From: Bacillus sonorensis NBRC 101234 = KCTC 13918
GTDB taxonomy: Bacteria > Bacillota > Bacilli > Bacillales > Bacillaceae
Assembly (NCBI RefSeq): GCF_001592005.1
Contig: NZ_BCVZ01000001.1
Coordinates: forward strand, 62,001 to 126,000
Direction of reading: 5' to 3'
DNA: 64,000 bases
In this document: one piece after another, positions 1 through 7,780 of the stretch
Position numbering within the stretch: position 1 is the first letter of the stretch
Layout: every line of letters begins with the position of its first letter
Notes under the pieces: generated by a model
Database searches by the model: none
Told to the model about the DNA's origin: nothing
The model's input: the letters and a program-made list of their open reading frames with translations, nothing else
Program-made: the position numbers and the translations under genes

Positions 1-633
1 GCGTTCAAGAGCGATTTCGGTGTAAGCCGAAGCCCTTTCTTCCCTCGGGCTGATCCCAGCCATCGGCTCTGTGAACAGACCGACATGGCGGTAGCCTTTG
101 TCATACATGTAATGGACGATTTGGCTTGTGACTTCGCGGTTATTTGTCGTGACCGCATCAAGCTTCAATCCGGGCACTTTCCGGTCGACGAGCACAATGG
201 AGACGTCCTGGCTGATCAGATCCATCAGCACATCGTTGTTTTGTCCGGTTGTATTGATAATCAGCCCCTCAATGTAATGGGCGTTCAGCTTGTGCAGCAT
301 TTCCCTTTCCTTCTCAGGGCTGTTATCCGTGTTGCAGACCATGATGCTGTACCCGTACTGATCACAAACCTCTTCGACTCCCCTCAAGGTTGCTACAGAA
401 AACGGGTTTGTAATATCGGCTACTAAAAAACCGATGAGTTTGCTCTTTTTCACTTTCAGTCCCTGCGCCATCTGGCTGGGCCGATAATTTAGCGCCTCGA
501 TCGCTTTTTTGATGCTTTTGACTTTTTTGGGCGATATGGCATCGATTTTCCCGTTGATATACCGGGAAACCGTTGATTTTGATACGCCCGCATGTGCTGC
601 TACTTCGTTGATGGTTACTTTTTTATCCTTCAT
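1..633 (-). CDS. kdgR: LacI-family repressor KdgR (C-terminal part beyond window edge)
   Basis: DNA-binding repressor of the 2-keto-3-deoxygluconate (pectin and hexuronate breakdown) genes. The reading frame opens with ATG (CAT at 631-633) and stays open for 211 codons to the left edge, so the C-terminus is missing here. The N-terminus is a LacI-type helix-turn-helix (VTINEVAAHAGVSKSTVSRY), followed by the usual periplasmic-binding-like core with 'ADITNPF'. It is divergent from kduI-kduD, as in B. subtilis, where kdgR leads kdgRKAT; kdgK, kdgA and kdgT would be expected to the left. Two near-identical LacI-type sites lie in the divergent region. Family assignment is certain; the name kdgR rests on the kduID neighbours. 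Confidence 0.88.
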   Translation of the reverse strand, partial: MKDKKVTINEVAAHAGVSKSTVSRYINGKIDAISPKKVKSIKKAIEALNYRPSQMAQGLKVKKSKLIGFLVADITNPFSVATLRGVEEVCDQYGYSIMVCNTDNSPEKEREMLHKLNAHYIEGLIINTTGQNNDVLMDLISQDVSIVLVDRKVPGLKLDAVTTNNREVTSQIVHYMYDKGYRHVGLFTEPMAGISPREERASAYTEIALER

Positions 634-657
634 TCAAGTACTCCTATACGCCTTAAA

Positions 658-681
658 TTTGAAACCGATCTCAAAAACTTT
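658..681. promoter_or_regulatory. KdgR/CcpA-type operator in front of kdgR
   Basis: TGAAACCGATCTCA (660-673) fits the cre consensus TGWNANCGNTNWCA without mismatch. The flanks (TTTGAAACCG, then CAAAAACTTT) are the same as those of the site at 811-834. The shared flanks go beyond the cre core, which favours a dedicated LacI-family regulator such as the adjacent KdgR; CcpA binding is also possible. Confidence 0.55.
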
Positions 682-776
682 ATACATTCAGCATACCACA
701 TCCGCAAAAGTTTGGAATGGTTTTTTTAAATTTGAAGATTTACATTGACAATCTTCAGAAAAAATCGAAAAGGCTG

Positions 777-805
777 TTGACGATTTCCATTATCTGCTTT
801 ACAAT
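777..805 (+). promoter_or_regulatory. Sigma-A promoter of kduID
   Basis: TTGACG (777-782), a 17-base spacer and TACAAT (800-805) match the vegetative consensus well. The operator at 811-834 begins six bases downstream of the -10 box, so a bound repressor would cover the transcription start. Confidence 0.7.
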
Positions 806-810
806 TCATG

Positions 811-834
811 TTTGAAACCGTTACCAAAAACTTT
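811..834. promoter_or_regulatory. KdgR-type operator over the kduID transcription start
   Basis: TTTGAAACCG followed by TTAC and CAAAAACTTT repeats the site at 658-681 in the same orientation, 153 bases away. Its core TGAAACCGTTACCA has one mismatch to the cre consensus. The position just after the -10 box suggests repression by KdgR. Confidence 0.55.
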
Positions 835-892
835 GCATTTTCATGCTTCATTCAAGTCAAAGCGAAAACGTCCAATCCAAGGAGGAGAAAGT

Positions 893-1720
893 ATGGAAAA
901 TCGCTATTCCGTTCATCCTGAACAAGCGAAACGATTCACGACCGCAGAGCTTCGCGAACATTTTTTAATAGACTCATTGTTTGTTGAAAATCAGCTGAAC
1001 ATGTTTTATTCACATGAGGACAGGGTGGTAATCGGCGGAGCCGTGCCGGTGAAAGAGCCGATTAAGCTTGATGCGGGCGACTTTTTAAAAACCGATTATT
1101 TCCTTGAACGGCGCGAGGTCGGGATCGTGAATGTCGGACAGGCGGGAACCGTAAAGGTTGACGGTGAAGAGCACGTTTTAGGGCATAAGGATTTTCTGTA
1201 TATCGGTCTGGGGAGCAAAGACGTTTATTTTTCAAGCTTGAATGAAGGCGCTGCCAAGTTTTATTTTATTTCCGCGACAGCCCATAAACATTATCCTGTG
1301 CAAAAAGCCGCGCTTTCCGAGCTTCCATACGACCACTTGGGGGATGAAGCGTCTTCTAATGTCCGCAACCTTTATAAAGTGATCCATGAAGACGGCATTA
1401 AAAGCTGCCAGCTCATGATGGGAATTACTTTCCTTGAGTCCAACAACACGTGGAATACAATGCCGGCCCATGTGCATGACCGCCGGATGGAGGTCTATCT
1501 CTATCTTGACCTTCACGAGGAAGAGAAAGTGTTCCATTTCATGGGTGAACCGACTGAAACGCGCCATCTCGTTGTCGGGAATGAACAGGCTGTGATTTCG
1601 CCTGCCTGGTCGATTCATTCAGGTTCCGGGACATCCAATTACTGTTTTATATGGGCGATGGCCGGCGAAAATTATACATTCAAAGACATGGATGCCGTCC
1701 CGATGAATGTCATACGGTAA
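893..1720 (+). CDS. kduI: 5-keto-4-deoxyuronate isomerase KduI
   Basis: Zinc-dependent cupin isomerase that converts 5-keto-4-deoxyuronate to 2,5-diketo-3-deoxygluconate in pectin and hexuronate breakdown. An upstream in-frame ATG at 812 exists, but AAGGAGGAG at 879-887 sits just before ATG 893, giving 275 residues, the length I recall for the B. subtilis protein. The metal-binding segment is visible as 'MPAHVHDRRMEVYLY', with histidines and a glutamate in cupin arrangement. The stop lies 13 bases before kduD, so the two are co-transcribed from the promoter at 777-805 and probably controlled by the divergent KdgR. Confidence 0.95.
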   Translation: MENRYSVHPEQAKRFTTAELREHFLIDSLFVENQLNMFYSHEDRVVIGGAVPVKEPIKLDAGDFLKTDYFLERREVGIVNVGQAGTVKVDGEEHVLGHKDFLYIGLGSKDVYFSSLNEGAAKFYFISATAHKHYPVQKAALSELPYDHLGDEASSNVRNLYKVIHEDGIKSCQLMMGITFLESNNTWNTMPAHVHDRRMEVYLYLDLHEEEKVFHFMGEPTETRHLVVGNEQAVISPAWSIHSGSGTSNYCFIWAMAGENYTFKDMDAVPMNVIR

Positions 1721-1733
1721 GGACGTGAATCAA

Positions 1734-2498
1734 ATGGGATATCTGGAATCATATTTTTCTCTTGAAGGAAAAACCGCTCTTGTTACAGGCCCCGGCACAG
1801 GGATCGGCCAAGGTATCGCCGAAGCCCTCGCAAAAGCGGGCGCCGATATTGTCGGCACCGCCCACACGAGCGGGCTTGATGAAACAAAACGGCTGATTGA
1901 AGGAACAGGCAAAACGTTCACTTCCTATCAACTCGACATGGGAAATCCCGATGAAGTCGAGGCTTTCACAAAAGAAGTGCTTGACCGTCATCAAATCGAT
2001 ATTTTGGTAAACAACGCCGGTACGATCCGCAGAGAAAAAGCGGCCGAGTTTTCCCGCGAAAACTGGGAGACCGTCATGAATGTCAATTTGAACAGCCTCT
2101 TCATCCTGACACAGGCGGTCGGCAGACACATGATTGAGAGAAGGCATGGGAAAATTATCAATATCGCTTCCCTTCTGTCGTTTCAGGGCGGAATCCTCGT
2201 TCCAGCTTATACGGCGAGCAAGCATGCCGTGGCCGGATTGACCAAGTCATTTGCCAACGAATGGGCCGCATACAATGTCCAGGTGAATGCCATCGCACCG
2301 GGATACATTACGACAAACAACACAAAACAAATCCGCGAGGACAAGAACCGGAATACCGAGATTTTAAAACGGATTCCGGCGGAGCGCTGGGGAGAGCCCG
2401 CCGACATCGCCGGCGCGGCGGTATTCCTTTCATCTCCTGCTTCAGATTATGTGAACGGACATGTTTTGGCTGTCGACGGCGGATGGCTCGCGAGATAA
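1734..2498 (+). CDS. kduD: 2-keto-3-deoxygluconate 5-dehydrogenase KduD (SDR)
   Basis: Short-chain dehydrogenase that reduces 2,5-diketo-3-deoxygluconate to 2-keto-3-deoxygluconate, the step after KduI. The Rossmann glycine motif is GPGTGIGQG near residues 17-25, with NNAG and the YTASK catalytic motif further on. ATG 1734, preceded by AAGGACGTG, gives 254 residues beginning MGYLESYFSLEGK, the usual family start. The 1707 ATG would overlap kduI and lacks a ribosome site. It forms a two-gene operon with kduI. Confidence 0.94.
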   Translation: MGYLESYFSLEGKTALVTGPGTGIGQGIAEALAKAGADIVGTAHTSGLDETKRLIEGTGKTFTSYQLDMGNPDEVEAFTKEVLDRHQIDILVNNAGTIRREKAAEFSRENWETVMNVNLNSLFILTQAVGRHMIERRHGKIINIASLLSFQGGILVPAYTASKHAVAGLTKSFANEWAAYNVQVNAIAPGYITTNNTKQIREDKNRNTEILKRIPAERWGEPADIAGAAVFLSSPASDYVNGHVLAVDGGWLAR

Positions 2499-2508
2499 AG
2501 AGAATATA

Positions 2509-2538
2509 TGAAGGCTGCCGGAACTTTGGCAGCCTTCA
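2509..2538. terminator. Stem-loop between convergent kduD and the dehydrogenase gene
   Basis: An 11-base perfect stem, TGAAGGCTGCC (2509-2519) with GGCAGCCTTCA (2528-2538), and an 8-base loop. No clear U-run follows on either strand, so it may be an atypical terminator or simply an RNA-stabilising hairpin between convergent genes. Confidence 0.55.
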
Positions 2539-2549
2539 GGCACGTCAGA

Positions 2550-3689
2550 TCAAAACGATGGTTTTAAGATCACCTTGATGCAGCCATCCTCATGATCGTT
2601 GAACAATTGATAGGCGCGGCCGGCTTCTTCAAGCGGAAGCCGGTGCGTAATGATTTCTTTCGGGTCAAACGCTCCCCGTTCGATTTTCCGAAAAATCTCC
2701 GGCATCAAATGGATGACGGGCGCCTGCCCCATTTTCAGCGTCACATTCCGGGCAAAAAAAGCTCCGAGCGGAAACATATTATAATTGCTTCCATAGACTC
2801 CGGTGATTTGGACAGTACCGCATTTTCTGACCGCCTTCGTTGAAATCTGAATCGGACCGAGCGTCCCGCCCTGAAGCTTTAATTTTTGCTCAAGAAACTC
2901 AAGCGGCGATTTCTTCCCATCCATTCCGACACAGTCGATGACGACATCTGCGCCGCCTTTCGTTATTTCCTTTAAGTGCTCTCCCATGTCGGGATATTCC
3001 GTAAAATCAAACACCTCCACTTTGTTCAGTGCTTTCGCTTGTTTTAAACGATAGTCCAAATAGTCAACAGCGATGACCCGTTTCGCCCCCTCCATCCAGG
3101 CGAATTTCTGCGCCATTAATCCGACCGGTCCGCAGCCGAGCACGATCACGGTATCCCCCTTTTTGACGCCCGCATGAAGCACGCTCCAATAAGCGGTGGG
3201 CAACACATCTGATAAAAATAAGAGAGATTCGTCTTCAAGCTCGCATGATTCCGGAATGACAAACGGCGTAAAGTTGCCAAACGGCACTTTCAAATATTCA
3301 GCTTGTCCGCCGGGATGGTTGCCGAACTTCTCCGAGTAGCCGAAATATCCGCCTGAATCATAATGCGGATTCGAATTGTCGCATTGGCTCTCCAGCTTGT
3401 TTTCGCAATAGTAGCAATGTCCGCAGGCGACAGTGAAGGGGATGACGACCCTGTCGCCTTTTTTCACCTTTGTCACGTCAGGACCGGTTTCTTCTACGAT
3501 TCCCATCGGCTCATGGCCAAGCTGAAACCCTTTTGGAAGGGGGAAGTTCCCTTGATAAAGATGAAGATCAGAGCCGCAAATCGCCGTTGAGGTGATCCTG
3601 ACGACAATATCGTCCTTTTTCTCGATCTTGGCGTCCTCCACTTGATTGACCTCAATATGCTGAGGCCCTTGAAACGTTACTGCTTTCAC
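2550..3689 (-). CDS. Zinc-dependent alcohol dehydrogenase-like oxidoreductase (AdhB-like)
   Basis: Medium-chain dehydrogenase/reductase of the zinc alcohol dehydrogenase type, 379 residues, probably cytoplasmic. The catalytic zinc region shows C38-G-S-D and GHEPMG; the structural zinc cysteines are in ACGHCYYCENKLESQC; the NAD-binding motif is VLGCGPVGLMAQ. The start is GTG (CAC at 3687-3689), nine bases after GGGAG. Length and motifs resemble B. subtilis AdhB, in the glutathione-independent formaldehyde dehydrogenase-like group. The substrate cannot be told from the sequence. It stands alone and is convergent with kduD. Confidence 0.8.
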   Translation of the reverse strand: MKAVTFQGPQHIEVNQVEDAKIEKKDDIVVRITSTAICGSDLHLYQGNFPLPKGFQLGHEPMGIVEETGPDVTKVKKGDRVVIPFTVACGHCYYCENKLESQCDNSNPHYDSGGYFGYSEKFGNHPGGQAEYLKVPFGNFTPFVIPESCELEDESLLFLSDVLPTAYWSVLHAGVKKGDTVIVLGCGPVGLMAQKFAWMEGAKRVIAVDYLDYRLKQAKALNKVEVFDFTEYPDMGEHLKEITKGGADVVIDCVGMDGKKSPLEFLEQKLKLQGGTLGPIQISTKAVRKCGTVQITGVYGSNYNMFPLGAFFARNVTLKMGQAPVIHLMPEIFRKIERGAFDPKEIITHRLPLEEAGRAYQLFNDHEDGCIKVILKPSF

Positions 3690-3860
3690 TTGTCCACACT
3701 CCCATTATTTTCATGTCATTTTAGTGTTGGATAAACCGGTGATCTTATTCAGATTTTAAACAAACGTTTGCTTATCGGCCCCTCCTTCAAAAAAGCTGAA
3801 TCATCGAAAGGATTCGTTCATACATAAAATAAACGGATGTTCCTGCTGGGGGGTGTTGTA

Positions 3861-4007
3861 ATGCTGCTGCAAATACTGGTCGGAGGGCTTTTTGTTTTCA
3901 TTGTTTTCTTTCTGATTTTCCGCGGGATTAAATCAGGCCATTTGCCCCGCCATGACCAGGCAGGTGATGAAGATGCCGCTAAAGAGCATAAAGATGAACG
4001 ATTATAA
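3861..4007 (+). CDS. Small single-pass membrane peptide, 48 residues, unknown function
   Basis: ATG 3861 is preceded at good distance by GGGGGGTG. The product starts MLLQILVGGLFVFIVFFLIF, one hydrophobic helix, followed by a short basic turn (RGIKSGH) and a charged tail rich in Asp, Glu and Lys ending KDERL. An in-frame ATG at 3837 would add eight residues but has no clear ribosome site. A strong rho-independent terminator follows 22 bases after the stop, which supports real expression. I do not recognise the family. It lies between two convergent-facing neighbours and so has its own transcription unit. Confidence 0.6.
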   Translation: MLLQILVGGLFVFIVFFLIFRGIKSGHLPRHDQAGDEDAAKEHKDERL

Positions 4008-4028
4008 AGGAGAAATTTGTCCGGCAAA

Positions 4029-4064
4029 ACAGAGGATAAGCTGACACCCATCCTCTGTTTTTTT
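4029..4064. terminator. Bidirectional terminator after the small peptide gene and ywtG
   Basis: ACAGAGGAT (4029-4037) pairs with ATCCTCTGT (4050-4058), followed by a run of T on the plus strand. The minus strand has a shorter U-run, so it can also serve ywtG. Confidence 0.85.
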
Positions 4065-5432
4065 CTACTGGTCAGCCGCCCGGCCGCCGGCTTTCCGTTC
4101 GCCGCCATTCTTTAACTCGTGTTCAATTTCTTCAAGGCTCTTTCCCTTGGTTTCCTTTACTTTGAAAAAGACAAACAGGAATGCAGCGATCCCGATGCCC
4201 GCATAGCAAAGGAACAAATAACTGATTCCCATCGCCTCAAGCAAAGCGGGAAAGGTGATTGTCACGATAAGATTTCCGGCGTGAAGCATTAATGTCGATA
4301 CTCCTGTCCCAATCCCCCTGATGTGAAGCGGAAACAGCTCAGGAAGCATCACCCAGACGATCGGGCCCCAGCTGACCGCAAATACGACGATAAACACGCC
4401 TAAGCAAATAACCGTCGTCCATGCTGCACCAGCGGTATTGCCAAAAAAGAGATTGGTCAGGGCAAGCACGATCAGGCTGATGACCATCCCCGCATTTCCG
4501 AACAGCAGAAGCGGCTTTCGGCCGAGCCTGTCGATCATCCGGATGGCCACCAGCGTCATGAGCACGTTTACCGTTCCGATGCCGACTGTGCCCAAGATGG
4601 CGGCTGAATTTTCAAATCCCACATTCGTAAACGTTTTCGGCGCATAATAAATGATGGTATTTGTTCCGATAAATTGCTGGAGAAAGGCTAGACCAAGTCC
4701 GGCAATCAATGCCGGGCGCACCCACGGTTCAAAAAGCTCTTTCAAACCTCCATTATCCCGCTTTTCCGTTTCTTTGATCTCATGTACTTCCTGATCGACT
4801 CTGTTTCGGCCTCTCATCTTGGCCAAAACCGCTCTCGCTTTTCCATCTCTTCCATTCGCCAACAGCCAGCGCGGGCTCTCAGGCATAAAAAAGATACCGA
4901 TCAGAAGAGCGGTTGACGGCACAATCGCCAAGCCGAGCATCCAGCGCCATGCACCAGCATCGCTAAAAGCGTAATTGATCAGATAAGAAACAAGAATCCC
5001 GATCGTAATCATCAGCTGATTTAATGAGGAAAGGGCGCCCCGCGACTCCTTCGGCGCAAGCTCTGAGAGATAAAGGGGAACGATCGTTGTTGAACAGCCC
5101 ACCGCAAGACCGAGCACGATTCTAAAGGCCACCATATATTCCGCAGTCGGCGCCATCGCCGTACCAAGTCCGCCGATGCAATACAGCACGGCCGCCGACA
5201 TGATCGTCTTCCTCCTGCCGAACCGGTCTGTCAGCTTTCCTGAAAAGCCGGACCCGAAGATCGCCCCGATTAAAATCGCACTGACAACAAGCCCTTCTGT
5301 AAAAGCATTCAAACCGAGCTCTTCTTTCATAAACAGGATCGCTCCGGAGATGACGCCGGTGTCATAACCATAGAGCATCCCCCCTAAGGCTCCAAAAAAA
5401 TAAAGCCAGAGATTCGATCTTTTTTTCTGCAT
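4065..5432 (-). CDS. ywtG: Sugar/proton symporter of the major facilitator family, YwtG
   Basis: Membrane sugar transporter with 12 predicted helices, 455 residues, in the same family as CsbC, AraE and IolT. Sugar-porter signatures are visible: FGALGGMLYGYDTGVISGA at the N-terminus, DRFGRRK in the loop after helix 2, PESPRWLL between helices 6 and 7, and PETKG-like VKETKGKSLEEIE after helix 12. Start ATG 5432 follows GAGGAGGAC. Sequence and position beside tagT-ywtE-pgdS match B. subtilis ywtG. The natural substrate is not established by the sequence. Confidence 0.9.
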   Translation of the reverse strand: MQKKRSNLWLYFFGALGGMLYGYDTGVISGAILFMKEELGLNAFTEGLVVSAILIGAIFGSGFSGKLTDRFGRRKTIMSAAVLYCIGGLGTAMAPTAEYMVAFRIVLGLAVGCSTTIVPLYLSELAPKESRGALSSLNQLMITIGILVSYLINYAFSDAGAWRWMLGLAIVPSTALLIGIFFMPESPRWLLANGRDGKARAVLAKMRGRNRVDQEVHEIKETEKRDNGGLKELFEPWVRPALIAGLGLAFLQQFIGTNTIIYYAPKTFTNVGFENSAAILGTVGIGTVNVLMTLVAIRMIDRLGRKPLLLFGNAGMVISLIVLALTNLFFGNTAGAAWTTVICLGVFIVVFAVSWGPIVWVMLPELFPLHIRGIGTGVSTLMLHAGNLIVTITFPALLEAMGISYLFLCYAGIGIAAFLFVFFKVKETKGKSLEEIEHELKNGGERKAGGRAADQ

Positions 5433-5729
5433 TAATACGTCCTCCTCTATTAAACAGGGATGCGGTTATCTGTTATGAATCTTTTACCTCATCTCTCATT
5501 CTTCAAACATCAAAGTTACTCCCATTAAAAGGAATCCGAATAAATGAAACATTTTTTTGTTTTTATCGTCCTATTATAGGTGGCGAAAAATAAATAGCAG
5601 TCCAGCCTACATCTCCCCACATAGCTGAATGCTGTCTGTTTTGTAAATTCAAAATCTTGAAATCTATATAAATTTGCACTTATTCAACAGAAATGATATG
5701 TTTCAATAAATAGAAGAGGAGCTTACACG

Positions 5730-6686
5730 ATGTCACGATCGCAACGAACGAAAAAACGAAAGCTGAGAAAATGGGTAAAATACTCATTATTCTTGATTGT
5801 TTTGCTTATAACGGCTACAGCGGCCGCAGGCGGCTATGCCTACTTTAAAGTCGCCAGCGCATCAAAAGAGGCGCAAATCAGCCTTGCAAGGGGAAGCCAG
5901 TCCGTCAAGCGGATTCAAGAATTCAATCCGAGCAAGGATAACTTTTCGATCCTGATGATGGGGATTGACGCACGTCCGGGACAGGATATGAACAAGGAAC
6001 GAAGCGACGCAATGGTCCTTGCCACATTCAACAGGAAGGACAAATCCGTAAAGCTTCTGAGCATTCCCCGGGATTCTTATGTCAACATCCCAGGGCGGGG
6101 ATTTGATAAAATCACCCATGCCCATTCCCTTGGCGGCCGGGATCTAAGCGTTGAAGCCGTCGAAAATCTGCTTGATATACCGGTCGATTATGTAATTGAT
6201 GCCAACTTTACGGCTTTCAGAGAAATCGTCGACGAACTCGGCGGCGTTCCGGTTACCATTAAGAACGATTATGTCGTCAAGCAAATCACAAAAGATACAA
6301 AAGGAAAAGTGAATCTAAAGACCGGTTCTCAGACGCTGAACGGTGAAGAAGCACTGGCTTACGTCAGGACGAGAAAAGCCGATACCGACTTAATGCGCGG
6401 ACAGCGGCAGATGGAAGTGCTGAAAGCGGTCATCGACAAATCCAAATCGGTTACCTCCATACCGGCGTATGACGATATTCTTGACACCCTCGGAAAAAAT
6501 GTTTCGATGAATCTGTCATTAAACGAAGCGATCGGACTGCTTCCATTCGTTTCTTCAATCACTTCGGTCGACACCCTTCAGCTGAAAGGGACCGATTACC
6601 AGCCCAGCAATGTCTACTATTTCAAGCTTGATGAAGAAAATCTCGCTGAAACAAAGCAAATATTAAAGCAGCAATTGGGCATGTAA
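5730..6686 (+). CDS. tagT: LytR-CpsA-Psr ligase TagT (YwtF), attaches wall teichoic acid
   Basis: Membrane-anchored phosphotransferase that moves wall teichoic acid (and perhaps other anionic polymers) from its undecaprenyl carrier to peptidoglycan outside the membrane. A basic cytoplasmic start (SQRTKKRKLRK) precedes one helix at about residues 17-40. The LCP core follows, with DARPGQ, ERSDAM, LLSIPRDSYVNIPG and DKITHAHSLGG, which carry the family's pyrophosphate- and lipid-binding Arg and Asp residues, and ALAYVRTRK near residue 210. ATG 5730 follows AGAGGAGC. It has its own terminator, so it is probably monocistronic. Confidence 0.92.
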   Translation: MSRSQRTKKRKLRKWVKYSLFLIVLLITATAAAGGYAYFKVASASKEAQISLARGSQSVKRIQEFNPSKDNFSILMMGIDARPGQDMNKERSDAMVLATFNRKDKSVKLLSIPRDSYVNIPGRGFDKITHAHSLGGRDLSVEAVENLLDIPVDYVIDANFTAFREIVDELGGVPVTIKNDYVVKQITKDTKGKVNLKTGSQTLNGEEALAYVRTRKADTDLMRGQRQMEVLKAVIDKSKSVTSIPAYDDILDTLGKNVSMNLSLNEAIGLLPFVSSITSVDTLQLKGTDYQPSNVYYFKLDEENLAETKQILKQQLGM

Positions 6687-6695
6687 TATGAATAA

Positions 6696-6722
6696 GGATG
6701 ATCTTAGATCATCCTTTTTTCT
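6696..6722 (+). terminator. Terminator of tagT
   Basis: GGATGATC (6696-6703) pairs with GATCATCC (6707-6714) with a three-base loop, followed by TTTTTT. Confidence 0.9.
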
Positions 6723-6875
6723 GTTTAATTTAAACACGATTTACTATTGAAAAAATTTAAATTTAGGTTTAGCCTTTTACATAACAGTTTTATATCATTT
6801 AGGGAATACTCTGGGAAAGCTGTTTTTTGCCTCTGAACACTTAAAACCGCTCTAATAGGAGGTCATATTTACATA

Positions 6876-7736
6876 ATGAGATTAATTGCAATCGATTTGG
6901 ATGGAACCCTTTTAAATACCGAAAGCAAAATTTCTGCAGAAAATCGGGCCGCCATCAAAAAGGCGCTTGTCTCGGACTGCATCGTGGCGATTTGCACGGG
7001 AAGGGCAACCTTTGACGTAAAAGCGCTTCTCAATGATTTAGACATTCCGATTATCGCCGCAAACGGGGGAACGGTTCACGATTTCAACTATAAACTGCTG
7101 AGCAGAACCTTGATGGATCGGGAAGCCGGGCAAAAAGCAGCTCAATATTTGACAGAGCATGATATTTACTTTGAAGTATATACGGATGATGCCCTTTTAT
7201 CTCCATATGACGGAAAACAAAAACTCCAGGCCGAGCTTGATATCGTCACGAGCGCCAATCCGGACGAAGACAGGGAGACGCTTTGGCAGGGGGCGCTGAC
7301 ACAGTTTAAACAATTCGGCATTAAGCCTGTTCCCGATATTCGCGAAGTGTTTAACGGAAACGAAAATATTTATAAGCTGCTTTGCTTTTCATTTGATATG
7401 GAGAAGCTGAAAAAAGCAAAAACCGATCTGTCGGCATATACAAAACTCGGACTCACTTCGTCCGGAAAGCACATTATTGAAATTCTGCCTGCCGACTCAG
7501 GTAAAGGCAGGGCCTTGAGAGAATTTGCGAGACATTACGGAATTGAGAAAAAGGATATCTACGCAATCGGCGACAGTCCGAACGATTTATCAATGTTTGA
7601 AGAAGCGGACCATCGAATCGCGATGGGAAATGCGATCGATGAGCTAAAACATATGAGCACGTTTATCACGAAAAGCAATGATGAAAATGGTGTGGCTTAT
7701 TTTATCAACAAGCTGCTTGAAAACGAGTATCAATAA
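6876..7736 (+). CDS. ywtE: Cof-type HAD phosphatase YwtE (riboflavin-pathway phosphatase)
   Basis: Haloacid dehalogenase-type cytosolic phosphatase, 286 residues like the B. subtilis protein. HAD motif I is DLDGTLLN (nucleophile Asp at about residue 8), motif II includes ICTGRA, the Lys of motif III is near SGKGRAL, and motif IV is GDSPNDLSMF. The cap is inserted between motifs II and III (type C2B). In B. subtilis YwtE, with YcsE and YitU, dephosphorylates 5-amino-6-(5-phosphoribitylamino)uracil in riboflavin synthesis; I transfer that by name. TAGGAGGTC precedes ATG 6876 by about 11 bases. A paralogue, ywpJ, lies at 37873-38757. Confidence 0.88.
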   Translation: MRLIAIDLDGTLLNTESKISAENRAAIKKALVSDCIVAICTGRATFDVKALLNDLDIPIIAANGGTVHDFNYKLLSRTLMDREAGQKAAQYLTEHDIYFEVYTDDALLSPYDGKQKLQAELDIVTSANPDEDRETLWQGALTQFKQFGIKPVPDIREVFNGNENIYKLLCFSFDMEKLKKAKTDLSAYTKLGLTSSGKHIIEILPADSGKGRALREFARHYGIEKKDIYAIGDSPNDLSMFEEADHRIAMGNAIDELKHMSTFITKSNDENGVAYFINKLLENEYQ

Positions 7737-7740
7737 AAAA

Positions 7741-7777
7741 GAAACCGCCTGATCACCTCAGGGCGGTTTCCTTTTTT
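7741..7777. terminator. Bidirectional terminator between ywtE and pgdS
   Basis: GAAACCGCC (7741-7749) pairs with GGCGGTTTC (7762-7770), with A-runs on the left and T-runs on the right, serving the two convergent genes. Confidence 0.9.
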
Positions 7778-7780
7778 AAG

